Notes: generated by a model not told the origin, from the letters alone. A DNA stretch of 64,000 nt from an uncultured Eggerthellaceae bacterium (GCA_934617065.1 CAKTTY010000006.1:1-64000); one strand, 5' to 3'. Positions 1-9,257 are shown, numbered from the stretch's first letter. Made by a program: numbers and translations.

Positions 1-47
1 GCTGGATGAGCCCGAACGAGTACCGCAGGAGCCTGGGCTACGTCTAG
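1..47 (+). mobile_element. C-terminal end of an IS3-family transposase (truncated by window edge)
   Basis: Reading from base 3, the frame gives WMSPNEYRRSLGYV and a TAG stop at 45-47. The MSPxEYRRSLGY ending is the usual C-terminus of IS3/IS150-type OrfB transposases (DDE integrase fold). The following bases up to about 80 would be the right end of the element. Only the tail is present, so subgroup and intactness cannot be judged. It marks the left boundary of the Fic/ATPase cargo. Confidence 0.7.
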
Positions 48-85
48 TGAGCGGTCCAGGAAATTGTCCGCATCCCCTTTTCGCT

Positions 86-125
86 CGGATAGACCAAAAA
101 ATAGGCTGATTTTTTGGTCTATCCG
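86..125. promoter_or_regulatory. Perfect palindrome upstream of fic (operator-like site 1)
   Basis: The arm CGGATAGACCAAAAAAT (86-102) is mirrored exactly at 109-125 around a 6-nt spacer. The core ATAGACCAAA half-site recurs in the next palindrome (140-173), so the pair looks like tandem operators rather than a terminator. The downstream Fic protein carries a C-terminal winged helix and is an obvious candidate ligand (inference). Confidence 0.6.
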
Positions 126-139
126 TAAGATATGAGACA

Positions 140-173
140 ATAGACCAAATAATTACCGACATTTTTGGTCTAT
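140..173. promoter_or_regulatory. Second palindrome with the same half-sites (operator-like site 2)
   Basis: ATAGACCAAAT at 140-150 is mirrored by ATTTTTGGTCTAT at 161-173, using the same half-site as the palindrome at 86-125. It ends about 15 bp before the chosen fic start, where a bound regulator would block the promoter or ribosome entry. Confidence 0.6.
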
Positions 174-188
174 TCGGGATGGTGTCTC

Positions 189-1430
189 ATGTCGTCAAAA
201 TATCGGGACCTAAGAACCCTATTTCATATCTCAGAAAATGACGCCAGGCTCGTGTACGAGCAGCGCTTTAATTCCAAGGACGCCGTGCGTCTTAACTTTC
301 AGATAAGCGGGAATCAAGCATTCTACGTAATGGACTCCGCGATTTACGAGCTAATTATCAAGGCGATGGAGCTCGATAGAGACATTGACCGCACCATAGG
401 GATGTTGCCGCAGAGGGCCATTGAGCAATACATGGACAAATGCCTTATTGACGAAATCGTGCTTACTAACGGAATCGAAGGAGTTCACTCGACGCGCAGG
501 GAAATCGACGATGCCCTTGAAATGCTCGCCGAAAAGGACAAGACGGGCAGGTTTTTAGGCATTGTTGAAAAATATCATGCGCTAAGAGTGCGTAAAACGA
601 TTCCTATCGCTACTTGCGCTGATGTGCGTGCTTTGTATGACGAACTGGTTCTCGATGAAGTAAGAGCCGATGATCCGTCACATGTGCCCGATGGTCAGTT
701 CTTCCGCAAGGGGCCAGTAAGCGTTCTGGATACCTCGCATAAGCCGATACACCAGGGCGTTGAACCCGAATCAAAAATCATTGAACTGATGAATCAGGCA
801 TTAATGATCCTTGCTGATGGGGCCATCCCCGCGCTTGTGCGGGTGTCGGTGTTCCATTTTCTGTTCGCCTATATTCATCCGTTTTACGATGGCAATGGGC
901 GAACCAACAGGTTCATCAGCAGCTATGTTCTTTCTCGCAGCTTTAGCCCTATAGTCGGGTATCGCCTTTCGTATTCCGTGAAAGAGCGTATCGAAAAATA
1001 TTACAAGGGGTTTTCGATTTGCGAGCGTCCGCTGAATAAGGGAGATATAACGCCTTTTGTGATTTCCTTTTCGGAGCTGGTGGTTGATGCGATGGAAAGC
1101 ATGCTGGATTCGCTGCAGGCAAAGCAGAGCGATTTGGCTGATGCGGTTGGGGCGGTAAATCGTGCCATCGTTACCAAGGAAGAAGATGCTGGTCTTTGGC
1201 GAGTTGCGTTCATTCTTGCCCAGGCAGAGCTGTTTTCGGAAAACGGCGCAACTACTGAAGAGCTGTGTGCGGCAGCCGAGATGTCTGAGCCCACAATGGC
1301 CAAAAAGCGCAAGCTAATTAAAGAGCTAGGGTTTTTGCGGGAGATGCGCAAGGGCAGGCAAAGGTTCTACTCTTTGAATTTGCAGAAGATGGGATGCTTA
1401 TCGGAAGGCAAGAGGGTTGGGTACCGTTAA
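189..1430 (+). CDS. Fic-domain protein with C-terminal winged helix
   Basis: This 413-residue protein has the Fic signature HPFYDGNGR near residue 230, the active-site loop that AMPylates (or otherwise modifies) target hydroxyls. An upstream TxxxEG motif near residue 95 (TNGIEG) matches the (S/T)xxxE(G/N) inhibitory-helix motif, here placed N-terminal to the Fic core. The last ~70 residues form a winged-helix-like segment (ATTEELCAAAEMSEPT onward), suggesting DNA binding and autoregulation through the two palindromes upstream. A TTG at 165 gives a longer frame, but ATG 189 is preferred. It is followed after 62 bp by an AAA ATPase on the same strand. Target and physiological role are unknown. 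Confidence 0.88.
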   Translation: MSSKYRDLRTLFHISENDARLVYEQRFNSKDAVRLNFQISGNQAFYVMDSAIYELIIKAMELDRDIDRTIGMLPQRAIEQYMDKCLIDEIVLTNGIEGVHSTRREIDDALEMLAEKDKTGRFLGIVEKYHALRVRKTIPIATCADVRALYDELVLDEVRADDPSHVPDGQFFRKGPVSVLDTSHKPIHQGVEPESKIIELMNQALMILADGAIPALVRVSVFHFLFAYIHPFYDGNGRTNRFISSYVLSRSFSPIVGYRLSYSVKERIEKYYKGFSICERPLNKGDITPFVISFSELVVDAMESMLDSLQAKQSDLADAVGAVNRAIVTKEEDAGLWRVAFILAQAELFSENGATTEELCAAAEMSEPTMAKKRKLIKELGFLREMRKGRQRFYSLNLQKMGCLSEGKRVGYR

Positions 1431-1492
1431 GGGGCATCCGGTTAGACTTTGCTGACATTTCCGTAATAGCCGTTTTGACGAATAGGGGCATA

Positions 1493-3208
1493 ATGTATCG
1501 GTTCAAAATCAAAAAAATAAACCTTAAGTCTTCAAGTGGAATTTTTCCCTTGAGCCCTAGGTCCGTTAATGTTGTGGTCGGGCCAAACAATTCAGGTAAG
1601 AGCCGTATTCTTAGAGAGATAAGAGATTATCTCCTGGGCGATGAAAGTGATGTAAAAATTGTTGAAGGCTTTGAATGCTCATTTCCTGAATCGTTCGAGG
1701 AGCTAGACGAATCCTACGGTATTGCAAATAGGATGCTTCCCGATTCGAACGGGAATTATTTTCTGAGGGCCTATTCAAATAAGCCTTCTCAGCCATACGA
1801 TGTGACCGCAAGTGTTGAGAGCTCATGGACTAGGTATCAGCCGTCTTATGGAGGGAATTGGGTAGACTATTTTTCTGATTTGGTTGCAAGGGGGCAAGGC
1901 GATCGCCCTTTTTTCGAGTGCTTCGGCAGTCTTTTCTTTAGATACATGGGAACAGAGGAACGGCTTACAATTTGTAAGGCCCAGATGAGCTACGGATTGG
2001 ATTCTCCGCAGGTGAATTACTTGTCTTCGGTCAAGTATCGAAAAACCCTTCTTGAGGCTTTGTCGGATAAAACGCAAGAATTATTTGGACTCGATGTTTT
2101 TCTAGACAGCCAAACATTGGGTAATAGGCTTGTTTTTAGATGTGCAAGCGAGAGGGGCGCGGGCGATCAAGGTTTGGCGCTTGACGAGACAGCCGCAAAG
2201 AATCTTTTCGAATGTCCGAGGCTCGACGACCAAGGCGATGGTCTTAAGAGTTTTGTGTCCACATTTCTTTCGCTTAATGACGGGCAGGCTGATTATCTTT
2301 TCCTCGATGAGCCTGAAGCCTTTCTTCATCCTCCGCTCGCTCGTCAGTTGGGCGAAATTATCGGAGAGTCCTCCGATGGCGCTAAGGGAGTATTCGTTGC
2401 AACGCATAGCGTGGAAATCCTAAAGGGGATTTTGTCGAAATGCGATGATGTTAATGTAATTAGGGTCGTTAGGGGTGAAGGGGGTATGAATGGGTTCAGG
2501 CTACTGGAGCCCGATCTTCTAAAGACGACTCTCGAGACGCCGCTGTTGAGGGTTTCGAGAGTCCTTGAAGGTTTGTTTTGCGATAAAGTTGTGCTGACAG
2601 AGGCGGAAGCTGATGAGCTGGTTTATCAAGAATATATCGAAAAGGCATTTCCCCATTCTGGGCTCTATTTTGCGCACGGGCAAAATAAGCAGACCTTGGC
2701 TTTGATTGCCGATATGTATCGTAGGATTGGTGTTGGATTTGAAGTCGTGGTCGATTTTGACATTTTTAGGATTTCAAAGGAGTTTCGCGAACTGCTGGTT
2801 GCCGTTGGCGTCCCCGAGGCAGAGATAGGCAAGTTTATTTCATATACCGATAAAATGAGAGAAAAGATCGATTCTTCTGTCGAGATGGTTGGTGGGGTTC
2901 CTGATGAGCACGAGAAAGACAAAAAGCTCGAGAGGGATCGCGTTTATCATGAGATGGGGGTAAGGCACTTCGACGATGATGTTCGTGGAAAGATCAAGGG
3001 CTCGATAGACGTTTTGAGGGGCTACCATCTTCATATTCTCTCAACAGGTGAACTAGAAACTTTTCTCGAAGATTATGGTTTGGAATACGGCAAAAACAAA
3101 AGTGAGTGGGTTGTAAAGGCGGTTGAAAAAATATCGCATTTGGGCAGTGAAGATTTTAAGATCGATAATGCTTCATACCGTTTTGCGAAGGGTATCGTTA
3201 GCGCATAG
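1493..3208 (+). CDS. OLD-like AAA ATPase, possible defence nuclease
   Basis: This 571-residue protein has a P-loop GPNNSGKS at about residues 30-37 and a Walker B/ABC-type segment LFLDEPEAFLHP near residue 270, followed by an ATHS motif. This is the pattern of SMC/OLD-type ATPases. The C-terminal third has an acidic TEAEADELVYQ stretch and an FEVVVDFD stretch that could be a Toprim nuclease domain as in OLD-family proteins; this assignment is tentative. ATG 1493 is chosen because AGGGG lies just upstream; the frame stays open further 5' but overlaps fic. No UvrD-like helicase follows, so it is not an obvious Gabija pair. The position between an IS remnant and broken genes fits accessory cargo. 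Confidence 0.7.
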   Translation: MYRFKIKKINLKSSSGIFPLSPRSVNVVVGPNNSGKSRILREIRDYLLGDESDVKIVEGFECSFPESFEELDESYGIANRMLPDSNGNYFLRAYSNKPSQPYDVTASVESSWTRYQPSYGGNWVDYFSDLVARGQGDRPFFECFGSLFFRYMGTEERLTICKAQMSYGLDSPQVNYLSSVKYRKTLLEALSDKTQELFGLDVFLDSQTLGNRLVFRCASERGAGDQGLALDETAAKNLFECPRLDDQGDGLKSFVSTFLSLNDGQADYLFLDEPEAFLHPPLARQLGEIIGESSDGAKGVFVATHSVEILKGILSKCDDVNVIRVVRGEGGMNGFRLLEPDLLKTTLETPLLRVSRVLEGLFCDKVVLTEAEADELVYQEYIEKAFPHSGLYFAHGQNKQTLALIADMYRRIGVGFEVVVDFDIFRISKEFRELLVAVGVPEAEIGKFISYTDKMREKIDSSVEMVGGVPDEHEKDKKLERDRVYHEMGVRHFDDDVRGKIKGSIDVLRGYHLHILSTGELETFLEDYGLEYGKNKSEWVVKAVEKISHLGSEDFKIDNASYRFAKGIVSA

Positions 3209-3255
3209 CTCCATTCGAACCAGTGCTATTAGCTGCCAGATGAAAGGACCGTTTA

Positions 3256-4520
3256 ATGAAAATAGCTGTAGCAGGATGGGATATGTCGGCCTTTCCTTGG
3301 CCATGCTGTTGGCGCAGCACAATGATGTGCGCATCTTTGACGTTGTGCCGGAAAAAGTGACGCTACTGAACCAAGGCAAAAGCCCCATTGCGGATGAAGA
3401 GATCGATTGCTTTCTGCGCCAGCGTAGCGAAGGGGGCCTTCAGCTGAACTTTGCGGCAACTCAAAGCGAACGCGAGGCATACGAAAATGCGGACTTTGCC
3501 ATAGTTGCCACTCCGACCAACTATGATCCGCAAAAGAACTTTTTCGACACATCGAGTGTCGAGGCAGCTATCAGCGCGATTCGCGCCGCAAATGAAACCG
3601 CATGGATCGTGATAAAATCCACCATCCCTGTTGGCTATACCCAAAAGCTTTCCGAGCGTCTAGACGACGAACGCATAATTTTCTCTCCCGAATTCCTGCG
3701 TGAAGGCAAGGCTCTTTACGACAATCTCCACCCTTCGCGCATAGTTGTTGGTTCGCCAAGGGGCAATGAAGCGCAGCAGGCAGCGGAAGCTTTTGCGGAT
3801 CTTTTGCGGATCTTTTGCTGGAAGGCGCGGCAGCTGGGGAGATGGAGCGCAGAAACGCTGATGGCAGCATCGGCATACCTGTGCTCTTGTGCGGGGTGAC
3901 GGAGGCTGAGGCAATAAAGCTATTCTCCAACACCTATCTCGCCCTCCGCGTTGCATATTTTAACGAGCTCGATACCTATGCGCAGGTTCGGGGGCTTGAT
4001 GCCGCCAACATCATAAAAGGCGTTTGTCTAGATCCGCGTATTGGCGACCATTACAACAACCCGAGCTTTGGCTATGGCGGTTACTGCTTGCCGAAGGACA
4101 CCAAGCAACTTTTGGTGAATTATCAGGACGTTCCTCAAAACCTCATCTCTGCAATCGTGGAGGCGAATCGCACTCGCAAGGATTTTGTGGCAGGAAGTGT
4201 TAGCCCGTGTCGATGAGCTCCGCACCAATGGCACTGAAAACCCGATAGTCGGCGTATACCGCCTGACCATGAAAAAGGGCTCCGGTAATTACCGCGCATC
4301 GTCCATCCAGAGTGTTATGAAGCGAGTAAAAGCCAAGGGGATTACGATGGTCGTCTACGAGCCGACCCTCAGCGACCTTGTCTTTTTCGGAAGTGAAGTC
4401 CAGAACGATCTCGAAAAGTTTAAGAACGATTGCGATCTGATCATCGCTAATCGCTGGAACGCAGACCTGGTTGATATTGCTGAAAAGGTTTACACCTGTG
4501 ATTTGTTCAAATGTGATTAA
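3256..4520 (+). pseudogene. ugd: UDP-glucose 6-dehydrogenase, broken by three frameshifts
   Basis: The intact product would oxidise UDP-glucose to UDP-glucuronate with NAD. Three frames are needed to read it. ATG 3256 gives MKIAVAG, then one base is missing at 3275/3276 before MGYVGLSLAMLLAQ. The second frame runs through the substrate region (STIPVGYTQKL, FSPEFLREGKALYDNLHPSR) and breaks at an 11-bp tandem duplication of GCGGATCTTTT (3795-3805 and 3806-3816). The third frame includes the catalytic-Cys region [14 protein letters not shown] and breaks again near 4187-4193 before [13 protein letters not shown] and the C-terminus. Removing one 11-bp copy restores the middle junction exactly. The total length is normal for the family, so decay looks recent. 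Confidence 0.85.
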
Positions 4521-4554
4521 GCGAGCTGCGCGTGAGTCCATATGTCTCTTGTCC

Positions 4555-5050
4555 GGAAGTTGTCGTAATTGCCTCCTGCATTCAATTTCTTGCCGTGCCT
4601 AGAAGATCTTTGCGAGTCTTTGTCCTGGCAGGAATACCAGGGAAGAAAATGGGTCGTTTTTGTTGATGATGGGTCGAGTGATGGGCCCGTCGAATTACTT
4701 GAGGAAACCCAAATAGAGGGTTTTGCGAAAACGGCTCCGGCCCAGAGGCAAAGGGGCTTATCTTTCACAAGGAATCGTGGGGTTCTGGATATCCCGGATG
4801 CGGAATTGGAGATTCTTTACCGTCAAAACCGTTTTGACTAGAGCTATCGACCGGAAATCAGCGTCTAGATTTGCGGAAAACGCAAGGACGGAAGGTCGTT
4901 CGGGGGGGGGTACGAGCAGGCGAGACTCGAGCTATCGCAAAGCAAATCTTTCAAGATAGGTAGGGGCAATAACGGCTATTCCCAGAAAGATGTTGGGAGG
5001 TATCTGTCCAACAACCCTCCGGATCGAGCGATTCTGTATGCGTGATGCCC
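4555..5050 (+). pseudogene. Decayed GT2-type glycosyltransferase remnant
   Basis: Fragments in shifting frames resemble a GT2 enzyme. WVVFVDDGSSDGPVELLEE at about 4650-4710 is the nucleotide-binding strand and DDGSSD motif, and RGLSFTRNRGVL follows near 4750-4790. Near 4930-5010 a C-terminal type segment SKSFKIGR and, after a shift, AITAIPRKMLGGI appears, similar to tails of polysaccharide-locus glycosyltransferases. The middle DxD region is missing or scrambled, and a run of nine or more G lies near 4900. No intact frame exists. Bases 5050-5260 show nothing recognisable. Confidence 0.55.
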
Positions 5051-5271
5051 GTATTTCCTTAGTGTTTTTTCGGTGGCGTGTGGCGGCGGTTCAAGAGTGA
5101 AAAGAAAGAGAAAACGGCGATCGTCTTCATTTTCCGCAAAAACCGTGCAGGCTGGCAAGCGTGCGCCAATACCCTTTACAATGAAACATCGTGATTATTT
5201 AGGTCGTGTCGAGTGCCAACCGCAAAGGCACCGGCCCCTGCGCAACCACTAAACGATAAGGAACTGCATTA

Positions 5272-6054
5272 ATGCCAAATATGCTCTCAAGCGCTAATGC
5301 CAGAAGGAATTGGTTCACCATAACGTCCCTTGTATCCAGGGATTTCAAGCTGAAATACCGTCGCAGCGCCCTGGGCGTTTTGTGGTCGGTTCTGAACCCT
5401 TTGCTCATGATGATCGTGCTTTCTGTTGTGTTCAGCACGTTCTTCAAGTTCAGCATCGAAAACTATCCGCTGTACGTAATCCTGGGCAACGTCATGTTCG
5501 CCCTCATGGCCGATTCCACTTCGGGCGCCATGAATTCAATCATCGAATCTTCTTCGCTTATCAAGAAGATCCGCATTGAAAAGCTTATCTTCCCGTTGGA
5601 AAAAGTGCTGTTCCAGCTGGTGAACTTCTGCATTTCGCTCATTGCTGTGGCTGCGGTAATGATCTTCTTCCAGGTTATGCCGCACGTTAGCCTGCTTGCC
5701 CTGCCGCTGCTGCTCCTGTACGTGGTGCTGTTCAGCGCGGGCGTGGGCATGGCGCTTTCCGCCCTTTCGGTGTTCTTCCGCGACGTGTGCCACCTGTGGG
5801 GCGTCGTTATCACCGCATGGACGTACGCCACGCCGCTGTTCTACCCCGTAGAAATCCTGCCCGATTGGGCGGCGCCGCTTATGCAGTACAACCCCATGTT
5901 TCACTACGTAAGCTACTTCCGCGACCTTATCCTGAGCGGCACGGTGCCCGGCTTGCAGGAAAATCTCCTGTGCCTTGGCATGGCGGTAGCTGCATTCGCC
6001 ATCGGTCTGCTTATTTTCAAGAAGACCGAAAAGAAGTTTATTCTCTACGTTTAA
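5272..6054 (+). CDS. ABC-2 polysaccharide export permease (Wzm/TagG-like)
   Basis: This 260-residue integral membrane protein has about six hydrophobic segments and the typical start of the family: a cytoplasmic SLVSRDFKLKYRRSALGVLWSV before the first helix. It would form the channel that exports a lipid-linked polysaccharide or teichoic-type polymer across the plasma membrane. AAGGA precedes ATG 5272. The ATPase partner begins nine bases after its stop, so the two form an operon and a transporter. The polymer exported cannot be told from sequence. Confidence 0.92.
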   Translation: MPNMLSSANARRNWFTITSLVSRDFKLKYRRSALGVLWSVLNPLLMMIVLSVVFSTFFKFSIENYPLYVILGNVMFALMADSTSGAMNSIIESSSLIKKIRIEKLIFPLEKVLFQLVNFCISLIAVAAVMIFFQVMPHVSLLALPLLLLYVVLFSAGVGMALSALSVFFRDVCHLWGVVITAWTYATPLFYPVEILPDWAAPLMQYNPMFHYVSYFRDLILSGTVPGLQENLLCLGMAVAAFAIGLLIFKKTEKKFILYV

Positions 6055-6063
6055 GGAACAACC

Positions 6064-7866
6064 ATGCCCGAAAACGTGAACACCAGCGTTCTGGAAATCG
6101 AATCTGAGCTCGTCGACGACTCGTCGAAGAAAACCATGATCAAGGTCGATCATGTGTCCATGATCTTCAACATGGCAAGCGAACAGCTGAACAGCATCAA
6201 AGAATACGTGATTGCTGCCGCCAAACGCGAGCTGCGCTTCAAGGAATTCCACGCACTCGACGACGTTTCCTTCGAAGTGAAGCAGGGCGATGTGTTCGGT
6301 ATTCTGGGTACGAATGGCTCTGGCAAATCCACCATTCTGAAGATCATCGCCGGCGTGCTAGAGCCCAGCAAAGGATCGTGCACGGTTAATGGCAACATTG
6401 CTCCGCTCATCGAACTTGGTGCGGGTTTTGACATGGAACTTACCGCGCGCGAAAACATCTACCTGAACGGCGCGCTTCTGGGCTACTCGAAGCAGTTCAT
6501 TGAAGAAAACTTCGACGACATCGTTGAGTTTGCCGAGGTGGAAAAGTTCCTGGACATGCCCATGAAGAACTACTCTTCTGGCATGGTGGCGCGCATCGCC
6601 TTTGCAATTGCTACGGTTATCGTGCCCGAGATTCTGATCGTTGATGAAGTGCTTTCCGTGGGCGACTTCATGTTCCAGAAGAAGTGCGAAGACCGCATTA
6701 CGAAGCTCATCAAAGAGCATGGCGTGACCGTGCTTATCGTTTCGCACAACAATGACCAGATCGAGCGCTTGTGCAACAAGGCGGTATGGATCGAAAAGGG
6801 TCACCTGCGCATGGCGGGCACGGCAAAGGAAGTGTGCCAGACGTATCGTGTGCTGGGTGGTCATGTGGGTAGCAGGGAATCGGAGCAGATCGTGTTCGAA
6901 ACCTTGCAGGATCCGAAGAAGCCCGACATGAACGGCATCGAATCCATCGAAGCAGACACGCGCTATGGCATTGCGGCGAAGCTTTCAAGCCGTTGCTATC
7001 CTGATGGGGCAAAGGCGGTAATCCTGGCTTCGGGCGAGCACGAAATGGTGCCGCTGATTGCAAATGGCCTTGCGGGAGCATTGGATGCACCGATTCTCCT
7101 TACACAGAACGAAAGCGTGCCCGATATTACGGTGCAGGAGCTGACCAGGCTCAACCCCCAGACGGTGTACGTGCTGAATGGCGGTACGCTGGATGTGGAT
7201 GCGATAACCAAGGAAGCAGCTTCTTCCGTTCCTTCCGCTTCGGTGGAAGTGCTGGAAGGCGAAAACGCCTGCAGTCTTTCGTGGTCGATTTTCCAGTACG
7301 GCGAAGAAAAGGGCCTATGGGGCTCCGACGTTGCCCTTACCTACGATGGCTGCCTGGGCGATTTGGTGTCGCTTTCGCCTTATCTTTTCACGGAAAAATG
7401 CCCGGTGTTGGTGAAAGACGCTCACGATGAAATTCCTTCCTGGATGAAGGAAGCATCGCTCAGGTCAAAAAATGTTCTTGTGGTGAGCGGGTACAAGTCT
7501 TTCACCGAGGAATCGTTAACGTTTGTTGGGGAAAATGGGGTAGCAATGACGAGGTTTGTCGGCAACGACCCTTATGACGCTAACGAAAAGATCAACATCT
7601 GGATAAACAGCCACAAGAAAGAGGAGTCTCCTCTTTTGCTTGTTGTTTCTATCTGGAATCCGCAGGACGCCCTTGCCATTGCCTCTTATGCGGCAAAAAC
7701 CAATGCCTGTATTATGCTGGAGGACCCTCAAAACCTCGACAGCGTAGCCCACGGCATTCGCTATTTGAAGCGTTTCACGGGAAAGATCGGATTCGTTGGA
7801 GACAAATCGCGCTTCAACGATTTGGACAAGGGGCTTCTCGCGAAAGCTTGCTTAGGTAGCTACTAG
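6064..7866 (+). CDS. Wzt/TagH-like export ATPase with C-terminal CWB2 repeats
   Basis: Residues 1 to about 260 are an ABC ATPase: P-loop GTNGSGKST near 82-90, signature NYSSGMVARIAFA near 170, Walker B EILIVDEVLSVGD, and the H-loop IVSHN. From about residue 290 to the end, three divergent repeats match the putative cell-wall-binding repeat 2 pattern: a strand such as AKAVILASG, a helix, PILLTQN, then VYVLNGG. In Wzt proteins the C-terminal domain binds the polymer to be exported; here CWB2 repeats occupy that position although they normally occur in secreted wall proteins. Its stop overlaps that of the convergent licD-like gene (CTAG). Confidence 0.88.
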   Translation: MPENVNTSVLEIESELVDDSSKKTMIKVDHVSMIFNMASEQLNSIKEYVIAAAKRELRFKEFHALDDVSFEVKQGDVFGILGTNGSGKSTILKIIAGVLEPSKGSCTVNGNIAPLIELGAGFDMELTARENIYLNGALLGYSKQFIEENFDDIVEFAEVEKFLDMPMKNYSSGMVARIAFAIATVIVPEILIVDEVLSVGDFMFQKKCEDRITKLIKEHGVTVLIVSHNNDQIERLCNKAVWIEKGHLRMAGTAKEVCQTYRVLGGHVGSRESEQIVFETLQDPKKPDMNGIESIEADTRYGIAAKLSSRCYPDGAKAVILASGEHEMVPLIANGLAGALDAPILLTQNESVPDITVQELTRLNPQTVYVLNGGTLDVDAITKEAASSVPSASVEVLEGENACSLSWSIFQYGEEKGLWGSDVALTYDGCLGDLVSLSPYLFTEKCPVLVKDAHDEIPSWMKEASLRSKNVLVVSGYKSFTEESLTFVGENGVAMTRFVGNDPYDANEKINIWINSHKKEESPLLLVVSIWNPQDALAIASYAAKTNACIMLEDPQNLDSVAHGIRYLKRFTGKIGFVGDKSRFNDLDKGLLAKACLGSY

Positions 7867-9065
7867 TCTGAGATAAACGCCTTTAATGCATCGCGCACAG
7901 CTGGATTGCTGAAGGCGTCTTCAGTGAAATGGTTATGGCCCAGAATGTCATTCGGAAGATACGGCCATCCAGGATAGCACTCGTCGGCTACGGCTATTGC
8001 GTCGTTTGGGACATTGATGCTGCCGCCCTCAAACGGGTGCGGCTTTGCCGGAAGCATCATGGATGATGGCCATAAGGTCCTTCTCCAGGGTGCGTCGTAG
8101 ATATTGTCTATGCCGTAGGCAACAGCGGTAGCATCCTCCCTGCTGCACAGGATCCCATTTTCATATGCCATGTTGCGGTATTCCCGGAACAGCCCTTCGA
8201 TTGCCTCAATTTCAGGGTGGGCCAGGCTGTCGTTTTGATCTTTCCTGCTAATGGATATTCCTTGGGCTATCTCGCCACTCTCCGTAGAGTACAAAAGGCC
8301 CCTTTCCCTCCAATAGGGAAGTGATTCCATCTTTTCGCCGAAGGCGCCCATCAGCTCAAGGCGAAGGTTTCTGTACTGGTCGTCGTTTTTCTTGCTTGAC
8401 GACGCTGCCCAGTCCCATATCGAAACATCAATAAAGCAAGGAATGTTCTCATTGCGACTGCTGAATCTAAGCTGCCTGCAAAAAACATAGCCGTCGTAAA
8501 CGAGCGTTAATTGGTAATTAGGGTCTGCGTCGCATAAAGACCGAAGCTTTTCAACATCTTCCCTCATCATGCAAATGTCGATGTCGTCATCCCAGGGGAT
8601 AAAGCCATTTCGCGAAAGCGTGCCAACCAGGGAGCCATAGGCTGTCCAGTACGGCAAACCGGCCTTTTGGCAGATGGAATCAAGCTCAAACATCAATTTT
8701 GCATTTGCCTGTTGCATGATGCGAGCATCGCCTTCGGCTTCAGGCATCAGGGAAAAAATCCTGCGGCGAATTTCTGCAGGGGAGTCTTCCGGGTAAGCTT
8801 TTTTCATCAGCGCTTCCATGCGCAGCTTGTTGCGCTCCGCTTCGGTCTTTAGGGAGGTGTCAATAGCGTCGTACTTTGCATTAAGGTTTTCATTGATCCC
8901 ATTGCCTGCTTGCTCGATGCGGCGAAAGAGCTCATCTTGCTTCGATTTGATATCGAATAGCTCGTTTTTGATTAGATTATTTTGCGTCACAAAGTGCTTT
9001 TCTGCCGCATGAAAAGAGCGGGATGAGATAGGCAGAAGGCTTTTGAATTTGTTGATGAGAGACAT
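7863..9065 (-). CDS. LicD-family phosphotransferase with N-terminal coiled coil
   Basis: This 400-residue protein contains the LicD/nucleotidyltransferase-like core WTAYGSLVGTLSRNGFIPWDDDIDI (near residues 145-170), with the DDDID acidic cluster that binds metal. LicD enzymes transfer phosphocholine or related phospho-groups from a nucleotide donor to surface sugars. The first ~90 residues are charged and helical (KQDELFRRIEQAGNGINEN and onward), a probable coiled coil for oligomerisation. GAGGT precedes the ATG on the minus strand. It converges on the exporter ATPase and is divergent from the RICIN protein. No choline uptake or activation genes are nearby, so the transferred group is uncertain. 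Confidence 0.85.
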   Translation of the reverse strand: MSLINKFKSLLPISSRSFHAAEKHFVTQNNLIKNELFDIKSKQDELFRRIEQAGNGINENLNAKYDAIDTSLKTEAERNKLRMEALMKKAYPEDSPAEIRRRIFSLMPEAEGDARIMQQANAKLMFELDSICQKAGLPYWTAYGSLVGTLSRNGFIPWDDDIDICMMREDVEKLRSLCDADPNYQLTLVYDGYVFCRQLRFSSRNENIPCFIDVSIWDWAASSSKKNDDQYRNLRLELMGAFGEKMESLPYWRERGLLYSTESGEIAQGISISRKDQNDSLAHPEIEAIEGLFREYRNMAYENGILCSREDATAVAYGIDNIYDAPWRRTLWPSSMMLPAKPHPFEGGSINVPNDAIAVADECYPGWPYLPNDILGHNHFTEDAFSNPAVRDALKAFISD

Positions 9066-9257
9066 GCGACCTCAAGTTCATATTTGTTTTTACGTTTTTG
9101 TCATTTTACATTGGAAATGATCTCCTTTAGCAATACTTGCCGCTGATGCATATTTGGCGATTGGCTTAAATAATGTTTCGTCTGACGCTCTGAGTCCGAT
9201 CTTGCGTGAATCTTCTGTATGATGTTTAAAACGTGTGTTTAACGAAAGGCAATTCGT

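Noticed and set aside
3256..4520. Sequencing error as the sole explanation for the ugd frameshifts
   Set aside because: Cannot be excluded, but one break is an exact 11-bp tandem duplication and the adjacent glycosyltransferase is also decayed, which favours true decay.
5536..6252. 238-codon minus-strand open frame over the permease/ATPase genes
   Set aside because: His/Glu/Arg-rich shadow of two well-supported plus-strand transporter genes.
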